Below, piece after piece: positions 56,106 to 64,000 of a stretch of DNA of 64,000 nt (within the stretch, counting starts at the first letter, position 1; the number at the start of each line of letters is the position of its first letter). The DNA comes from Amycolatopsis mongoliensis (lineage in GTDB: Bacteria > Actinomycetota > Actinomycetes > Mycobacteriales > Pseudonocardiaceae). The stretch lies in assembly GCF_030285665.1 (NCBI RefSeq), contig NZ_CP127295.1:8928001-8992000 (forward strand), given 5' to 3'. The notes under the pieces are model-generated. The model did no database searches and was not told the origin of the DNA. It was given only the letters and a program-made list of their open reading frames with translations. The position numbers were made by a program, and so were the translations under genes.

Positions 56106-57002
56106 TCAGGACCGTCCTTTCAGGATCTCCGTGGTGTCGAGGTGGTTCTCCTGGAGGCCCCACTTGCCCAGGATCGTGCGGTAGGTGCCGTCGGCCATCA
56201 GGCGGCGCACGGCTTCGTGGACGGCGCCGGTCAGCGGCGAGTCCCGCTTGAGCCCCAAGGCCACGATCGCCCGCTTGTACCGCCCGGCCAGCCGGAACAG
56301 GCCGGGCGACCGGCTCGCGACGTACTGCGTCAGCGAGATCGAGAAGTACAGGACGTCGATGCGGCTGCTGCGCAGGGCCAGCACCGCCGCGTTGCCGTTG
56401 GGGAACAGGCTGAGCCGCCAGGCGGGCCTGCCGGCCTTGGCGCACGTGCCGGCCGCCTGGTCCAGCTGTCCCTGCTGGACAGACCCGACCACGACGCCGA
56501 CCGCGCGGCCGCACAGGTCCGCGTAGGTGGTCACCGCGAAGTTCGTGCTGCGGCTCGCGAGGAAGCCCTGTCCACCGTTGTAGTAGGTGACGAAGTCGGC
56601 TTTCTTCCGGCGCTCGTCGGTCGGGCTGAGCGAGGCGAGCACGAGGTCGTAGCGCCCGGCCGCGAGCCCGGGCACGACCGCGTCGATGTTGGTGGGAACC
56701 GGGTCGGTGCCGACGCAGAACACGTCGGCGATGGCCTGGCTCATGTCGCGGTCGAAGCCGACGATCGTCGCGTCGTCCTCGGCGTAGTAGGCCATCGGCG
56801 GCGTGTCCGGCACCATCGCGACCTGGAACGCACCGTGCTGGCGGACGGGCGCGGGCAGGGCCGCGGCCATCGCCGGGTCGCAGCGGCCGTGGGGCCGGGT
56901 CACCAGCGCCGGGTCGGCGGCACCCGCCGAACCCAGCCCACAGCCGGTCAAGATCAAGATCGGGACCAGCGCCGCCGCGAGCAACCGGGGTGTCCGTGGC
57001 AT
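56106..57002 (-). CDS. Polar amino acid ABC substrate-binding lipoprotein
   Basis: 298 residues with a lipoprotein signal (LILTGCGLG). The SBP_bac_3 fold is seen in [70 protein letters not shown] and [35 protein letters not shown]. The ATG at 57002 follows GGAGG; an upstream start at 57020 has no site. It is the first gene of the operon, divergent from an RpiR regulator. The ligand is probably an amino acid or amino-acid derivative. Confidence 0.88.
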   Translation of the reverse strand: MPRTPRLLAAALVPILILTGCGLGSAGAADPALVTRPHGRCDPAMAAALPAPVRQHGAFQVAMVPDTPPMAYYAEDDATIVGFDRDMSQAIADVFCVGTDPVPTNIDAVVPGLAAGRYDLVLASLSPTDERRKKADFVTYYNGGQGFLASRSTNFAVTTYADLCGRAVGVVVGSVQQGQLDQAAGTCAKAGRPAWRLSLFPNGNAAVLALRSSRIDVLYFSISLTQYVASRSPGLFRLAGRYKRAIVALGLKRDSPLTGAVHEAVRRLMADGTYRTILGKWGLQENHLDTTEILKGRS

Positions 57003-57033
57003 GTCACTACCTCCGCCCATCAGGGTGATGTAG

Positions 57034-57062
57034 TGTGTACTTCATGAATTCGAGAATGTCTA
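57034..57062 (-). promoter_or_regulatory. Promoter of the amino-acid uptake/oxidase operon
   Basis: On the minus strand TAGACA (57062-57057), a 17-bp spacer and TACACA (57039-57034) form a plausible sigma-70 promoter. Its -35 overlaps the CTAGTG palindrome beside the RpiR start. Confidence 0.5.
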
Positions 57063-57073
57063 GTGGTCACTAG
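57060..57073. promoter_or_regulatory. CTAGTG-GT-CACTAG operator candidate
   Basis: A 14-bp inverted repeat with perfect 6-bp arms, ending right before the ATG of the RpiR gene and overlapping the -35 of the divergent operon. It is the most likely RpiR-binding site and would control both directions. Confidence 0.55.
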
Positions 57074-58012
57074 ATGGAACCCACGCTCACGAAACGCATC
57101 GCCCAGGTCCGCGACCAGCTGAGCGCCGGCGGGATCCGGGTGGTCGACTTCTTCGCGCGCCACCCCGCCGAAGCGTCGGTCTTCTCGGCGCAGGAGATCG
57201 CCCGGCGCGCGGAGGTCAGCGACGCGACGGTCATCCGGACGGTCAAGCAGCTGGGCTTCAGCGGCCTCGGCGAGCTGCGCCGCGCGGCCGCCGCGGTGCT
57301 CAACCCGGTCCGCGACCCGGAGCAGACCCTCGCCGAGCACCTGACCCGCTCCGACGACGGCGGCCAGCTCCTGGCCAAGATCAGCCTGGACGCGGCCGAG
57401 CTCGTCCGGGCACTCCCCCGGTCGGTCCCCCCGGAGACTTTCGAAACGGCGGCCGCCACCCTCGCCGGGGCGGCGAGCACGCTGGCCGTCGGCTACGGAT
57501 CGGCGCTGCCGGTGGCCGATTCGCTGGCGCTGGGGCTGCGCCGCATCGGCCGGATCGCGACGGTGACCGGCCTGACCGGCTACAACTTCGCCGACGAACT
57601 CGGCCAGCTGCGGCCGGACTCCGCACTGGTGCTGGTCGCACCGCTGCGCCACGTGCGCGAACACGACGTGGCGATCAGCGAAGCCCTCCGGATCGGCTGC
57701 CCGATCGTGGTGCTCACCGAGATGCTGGCCAGCCACTTCGCGGACCGGGTGGACACGATTCTCGTGACGCCGTCCACGGAGAACTCGCTGCCCAGCGGCC
57801 TGGTGTGCCAGCTCCTCCTGGTGGACGCGCTGCTCCTGGCGGTTTCGGCCGCCGACCCGGCCCGGGCCCTGGACGGCTGGAAGGCCACGAACCGGCTGCG
57901 GACGGAACTCGTCGAAGGAAGTCTCGACGTCCCGCTGACCCCGTCGATCGCGGCGAAGTTCTCATTGCCGGGCAACGGATTCGACTCCCGGGGACCGGAT
58001 CGGTCGCCCTGA
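57074..58012 (+). CDS. RpiR-family transcriptional regulator
   Basis: 312 residues. N-terminal HTH (about 1-80) with VVDFFARHPAEASVFSAQEIARRAEVSDATVIRTVKQLGFSGLGELR, and C-terminal SIS domain (about 125-265) with LAVGYGSALPVADSLALGLRRIG and VLVAPLRHVREHD, which binds sugar phosphates or other small effectors. The ATG immediately follows the palindrome and lacks a Shine-Dalgarno sequence, so it may be leaderless. It should regulate the divergent amino-acid uptake/oxidase operon. Confidence 0.87.
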   Translation: MEPTLTKRIAQVRDQLSAGGIRVVDFFARHPAEASVFSAQEIARRAEVSDATVIRTVKQLGFSGLGELRRAAAAVLNPVRDPEQTLAEHLTRSDDGGQLLAKISLDAAELVRALPRSVPPETFETAAATLAGAASTLAVGYGSALPVADSLALGLRRIGRIATVTGLTGYNFADELGQLRPDSALVLVAPLRHVREHDVAISEALRIGCPIVVLTEMLASHFADRVDTILVTPSTENSLPSGLVCQLLLVDALLLAVSAADPARALDGWKATNRLRTELVEGSLDVPLTPSIAAKFSLPGNGFDSRGPDRSP

Positions 58013-58013
58013 C

Positions 58014-58295
58014 CGGAATCGACCGCGTTTCCGATGTCGGCGAGCAGACCGTCGAAATCGAAAGTCCCGAGTGCATCCGGACTCAACCCGTCTTCGGCGA
58101 CCCTCCCGGCGAGCGCGGCGTAGACCGCCTCACGAGTCGGCTCACCCACCAGCACCTTCGCCAGGTCCTCAGCCCAGTCGTCGTACTCGGTGGGAGCGGA
58201 CCGGCGATCCTCACCGACCCGTAGACATCCCATCTCCACAGGTAGTCCCCGGCGACGCGCTGCAGCAGCTTCCACCGTTCGAGCTGGTCCTCCAT
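58014..58295 (-). pseudogene. Small frameshifted gene (unrecognised)
   Basis: From ATG 58295 the frame gives MEDQLERWKLLQRVAGDYLW and VYGS, gene-like, and then turns to nonsense near 58215. A second frame picks up as EYDDWAEDLAKVLVGEPTRE, YAALAGRVAEDG and FDFDGLLADIGNAVD, also gene-like, and runs into antisense of RpiR without its own stop. This looks like a small (about 95-residue) actinobacterial protein broken by a frameshift. I do not recognise the family. Confidence 0.4.
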
Positions 58296-58538
58296 CGGCG
58301 AGCCATCCGCCTTTCTGCTCTGGCCCAGCTGACCGGATCGACAGGACGTGACAAATGGCCACGCCCGGAGCGAAAGCCTGACAGGCAACGGCGAGCCCCG
58401 CGAACGGACGGCCGATCCCCTCACCCGGGCGTACCTGACGGTGACGGGGCTCGCCTGAACCCACGCCGTGCTATCGGCTGCCGAACCGTTCGCTCCGCCA
58501 CGCGGCGATCTCACCACGGCGGAGGGCTCGCGAGTCCG
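58296..58538. other. Gap without recognisable gene
   Basis: 243 bp between the broken small gene and the DUF6351 stop. Frames are Arg/Ser-rich. No hairpin of note or RNA gene seen. Confidence 0.4.
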
Positions 58539-60701
58539 TCACCGCGGCTTCGTCGGCGGGGTGGTCCCGGTCCGTTCGTCACCGTAGCTCAGCCAGGTGC
58601 CGATCGGGGCGTGCTGCCCGACGCCCGGACGGCTGTAGTCGCACACACCGCCGGGGAACGCCGCCCGCAGCTTCTTCGCCTCGGCTGCGGTGAAGGCGAC
58701 CGGGTAGTCCCGGAAGTCCAGCGGCTTCAGCCGGCACTTCAGCACATCGAGGGCCAGGTTCTCCCCCGCGACCATCCGGGTGTTGGCCGCCACCGGGTAC
58801 AGCGCGCCGCACTGGCCACTCGCCGGGTACGTCAGCTTCTCCGTGATCCGCGACCCGGCGGAGAGGTAGCACCCGTCGCCGAGGTCGGGCGGCCGGTTCG
58901 CCAGCACCTTCTGCTGGAGACTCCGGTGTGAACCGTCGGCGTCGATCGCGGTGAGCCAGCGGTCCATCGCGTCGAGCTCGTAGCCGCCGGCGGCCGCCGC
59001 TTCGGCCGCGGTGGCGTGGTTTTCGATGATGACCTGGTTGCCCGCGGTGCCGTTGGCCCGCAGAAGCCGTTGCCGCATCACATAAGACCACTCGGTGGTG
59101 TGGATGTCGTTGCCGAACCCGGCGAGGTCGAGATCGGTCCGCTGGTCGATGATCGGCGTTTCGCGCAGGCCCTGCGACGCCGAATTCACGATGTCGTCGG
59201 CGTAGACCGTGCTGAGCGCCTTCGGATCGGCCGCGATCCGCTGCGCCACCGGCTTTCCGGTGTGGTCGAGGCCGCCGATCGCGGCATTGAGGTCGGCGAA
59301 CTGCGCCGCGGTGATCGTCCCGGCCTTCAGCGCGGCCAAGCCGTACTGCACGCCGGTGGTGTCCAGTGGGCTGCGCACGAACCCGGTCTTCGGGTCCCGC
59401 CCGATCTGGTTGGCCAGCTGCTCGGTGGAGTTGCACTTCACCCCGCGCGGGTTGGTGACCGGATCCCACCGGGCCGAGACCGGGATGGCCGCGGTGCAGC
59501 TGCCGGTCGCGGTGGCGCGGTTGGCGAACGTCTGCTCCCAGGAAACGCAGGTGTCGTAGCTGGCGAAGCCCGCGACGGCCTGCTTCTGCGCCGCGGTGAA
59601 CGACGCGCCCGGCCCGGCGAAGTACTGGTTCAGCAGGCGGCAGTCCGACACCGGGCCGCCCACGCTCAGCGGGTCCGGGAACGAGACGCCGGGGACGATG
59701 CCGTCGACGATGCCGGGGTAGTTCTCGGCGATGTCGTACTGCTGGATCGCGCCGCCGGAGCCACCCCAGCCGATGGTGTGGGCGACCGGGCCGTAGGTCT
59801 CGACGAAGTGCTCCTTGACCATCATCGCCGCTTCGGCCGAGATGATCGGGCTGCAGTTGGTGTCGAGCACGTTCAGGCTCGACGACGCGACCGCGTAGCC
59901 CCGGGCCAGGAACAGGTCGTTGACGACCCCGCCGGTCGAGGCGCCCTGGTGGTAGCCCGCGTTGCAGCCGCCCCCGAAGGTGTAGACCAGCTTCCCGTTC
60001 CAGCTGTGGTCCGGCGCGACGGGCGACGGCGCGCCGGCGTAGAGCGCCGCCATCTCGTAGACGGCGCGGTCGATCGTGCCGCGCTCGACGCGGACCACGT
60101 ACGGCACGGCGTGCCCGTTGACCGTGGCCGTCGCGAGGTCCGCGGGCCGGGTCGCCGGGTCCGCCAGCGGCGCGAACGCTCCGGAGGTGGTCCGGTACTG
60201 GTAGCTCACTTGCGTCGGCGCGCTGCAGAACGGCTGGGACGCCGCGGGCAGACCGAAGGCCTGGGTCTCGCAGTAGAACGGGAGCTGCTGCGAGCCGGAG
60301 AAGACGGGCCCGGTGATCGGGTGGTTGGTGACGCGCAGGTTCGCCCGCTGGTCCGGGCCGTGCCCGCTCGTCCTGGCGCTCACGTCGTTGGCGCCGTCAC
60401 GCAGGCCGGTCACCAGGCCGAGCAGGCTGCCGTCCGGCTGGGCGCGGAAGTTCGCGGTGACGTCGTGCCCGTTGGTGCTGACGGTGACCCGCCCGGCGTG
60501 CGTTCGCTCCGGTGGGACGACCCTGACCAGGACCTGTCCCCCGCTGACGAGCGCGGGCCGCGGGTTCGACACCGTCTCGATCGTCAGCTGCCGCCCTTGT
60601 GGGACGTCGGGAGCGGCCACCGCGGTCGCGGTCCCCGTCAGGAGGGCGGGTGCGGTCAGGACCGCCACCACGACGGATGAGCGCCAAGTACGGTTCGCCA
60701 C
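58539..60701 (-). CDS. Secreted DUF6351 hydrolase-like protein
   Basis: 720 residues with a signal peptide (SSVVVAVLTAPALLTGTATAVAA). After an N-terminal beta-domain (TIETVSNPRPALVSGGQVLV) comes an alpha/beta-hydrolase-like core: GKLVYTFGGGCNAGYHQG, the nucleophile elbow IGWGGSGGAIQQYDIAENYP, and a late acidic/His part. The pattern resembles tannase/feruloyl-esterase-like folds and the DUF6351 family. The GTG at 60701 has GCGGAG seven bases upstream. Secretion and neighbouring glycosidases suggest ester removal from plant material, but no substrate is known. Confidence 0.75.
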   Translation of the reverse strand: MANRTWRSSVVVAVLTAPALLTGTATAVAAPDVPQGRQLTIETVSNPRPALVSGGQVLVRVVPPERTHAGRVTVSTNGHDVTANFRAQPDGSLLGLVTGLRDGANDVSARTSGHGPDQRANLRVTNHPITGPVFSGSQQLPFYCETQAFGLPAASQPFCSAPTQVSYQYRTTSGAFAPLADPATRPADLATATVNGHAVPYVVRVERGTIDRAVYEMAALYAGAPSPVAPDHSWNGKLVYTFGGGCNAGYHQGASTGGVVNDLFLARGYAVASSSLNVLDTNCSPIISAEAAMMVKEHFVETYGPVAHTIGWGGSGGAIQQYDIAENYPGIVDGIVPGVSFPDPLSVGGPVSDCRLLNQYFAGPGASFTAAQKQAVAGFASYDTCVSWEQTFANRATATGSCTAAIPVSARWDPVTNPRGVKCNSTEQLANQIGRDPKTGFVRSPLDTTGVQYGLAALKAGTITAAQFADLNAAIGGLDHTGKPVAQRIAADPKALSTVYADDIVNSASQGLRETPIIDQRTDLDLAGFGNDIHTTEWSYVMRQRLLRANGTAGNQVIIENHATAAEAAAAGGYELDAMDRWLTAIDADGSHRSLQQKVLANRPPDLGDGCYLSAGSRITEKLTYPASGQCGALYPVAANTRMVAGENLALDVLKCRLKPLDFRDYPVAFTAAEAKKLRAAFPGGVCDYSRPGVGQHAPIGTWLSYGDERTGTTPPTKPR

Positions 60702-60874
60702 CGGCCACTCCGCTCGCTTGTGGCATCGCGTCGTCGCGACACCGGGCAGCTGCCGGTATAGCACCTGCGACCCGCCCGGAACAACATCCGGTTCCGGGCC
60801 GTATCCGTTGCGGAAGAACCAAAACGTCCGGTTCGGCCGGCGAGAACGGCACCCCCGGCGCGGACACGGACTGC
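60702..60874. other. Short gap between DUF6351 and GH2 genes
   Basis: 173 bp holding the DUF6351 promoter region; CCGGACGTTTTGGTTC on the minus strand is AT-richer than the surroundings, but no firm promoter hexamers can be assigned. Confidence 0.3.

Positions 60875-64000
<3,126 letters not shown>

Noticed and set aside
57960..57995. A GGATTCGACTCCCGG stretch resembling a tRNA T-arm at the end of RpiR
   Set aside because: No acceptor, D or anticodon stems around it; no tRNA can be folded.

Overview
The window is high-GC actinobacterial DNA. GTG, TTG and apparently leaderless starts are frequent, one enzyme belongs to a mycothiol-dependent family, and there are an actinobacterial HNH/DUF222 gene, a KstR-type operator and large secreted glycosidases. 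A Pseudonocardiaceae saprophyte such as Amycolatopsis fits best; this is inferred from gene content, not from a marker gene.

Layout. 1-6.2 kb: a CynX-type exporter, a large LuxR/LAL regulator and an orphan substrate-binding lipoprotein. 6.3-8.9 kb: STAS protein, tandem universal stress protein (USP), DUF5994 and a small RGCVC-type cysteine protein. 9.0-14.4 kb: an OmpR-type two-component pair, then ferric-reductase-like membrane flavoprotein, FMN-binding protein, ApbE flavin transferase and a DUF2231 membrane protein, read as a flavinylated trans-membrane electron-transfer unit. 14.4-19.4 kb: MDMPI-like enzyme, HNH-like protein, FadD17-like acyl-CoA ligase behind a KstR-type box, an epimerase fragment and an acetyl-CoA hydrolase/transferase. 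19.6-20.8 kb: flavohemoglobin. 20.8-23.8 kb: three stacked IS elements, at least two of them damaged. 24-25.2 kb: DUF222/HNH protein. 25.8-31.6 kb: pflA, pflB and ppdK. 32-34.9 kb: sugar-type ABC importer. 34.9-42.2 kb: translationally coupled secreted GH3 and GH78 enzymes. 42.3-51.5 kb: DksA-like protein, pentapeptide-repeat membrane protein, coiled-coil membrane protein, DUF2180, small membrane protein, ABC-2 exporter, pseudokinase, RafH-like ribosome hibernation factor and a second tandem USP. 52-58 kb: FAD monooxygenase, then a four-gene amino-acid-type ABC plus FAD oxidase operon divergent from an RpiR regulator. 58.5-64 kb: DUF6351 secreted hydrolase and a GH2 beta-galactosidase cut by the window end.

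Theme. Many non-glycosidase genes look like one low-oxygen/dormancy programme: two USPs, flavohemoglobin, pyruvate formate-lyase with its activase, PPDK, CoA-transferase, DksA-like protein, DUF2180 and a RafH-like hibernation factor. Upstream of several of them I find 14-bp sequences resembling DosR/DevR boxes (GGGACTTTNGGCCC / GGGACYWWRGTCCC). They lie near 18015, 19460, 28847, 31761, 42758, 45446, 49670 and 51653. No DosR-type regulator is in the window, so the regulon is inferred from sites and gene content. The rest is a plant-polysaccharide-degrading set and an amino-acid oxidation locus.
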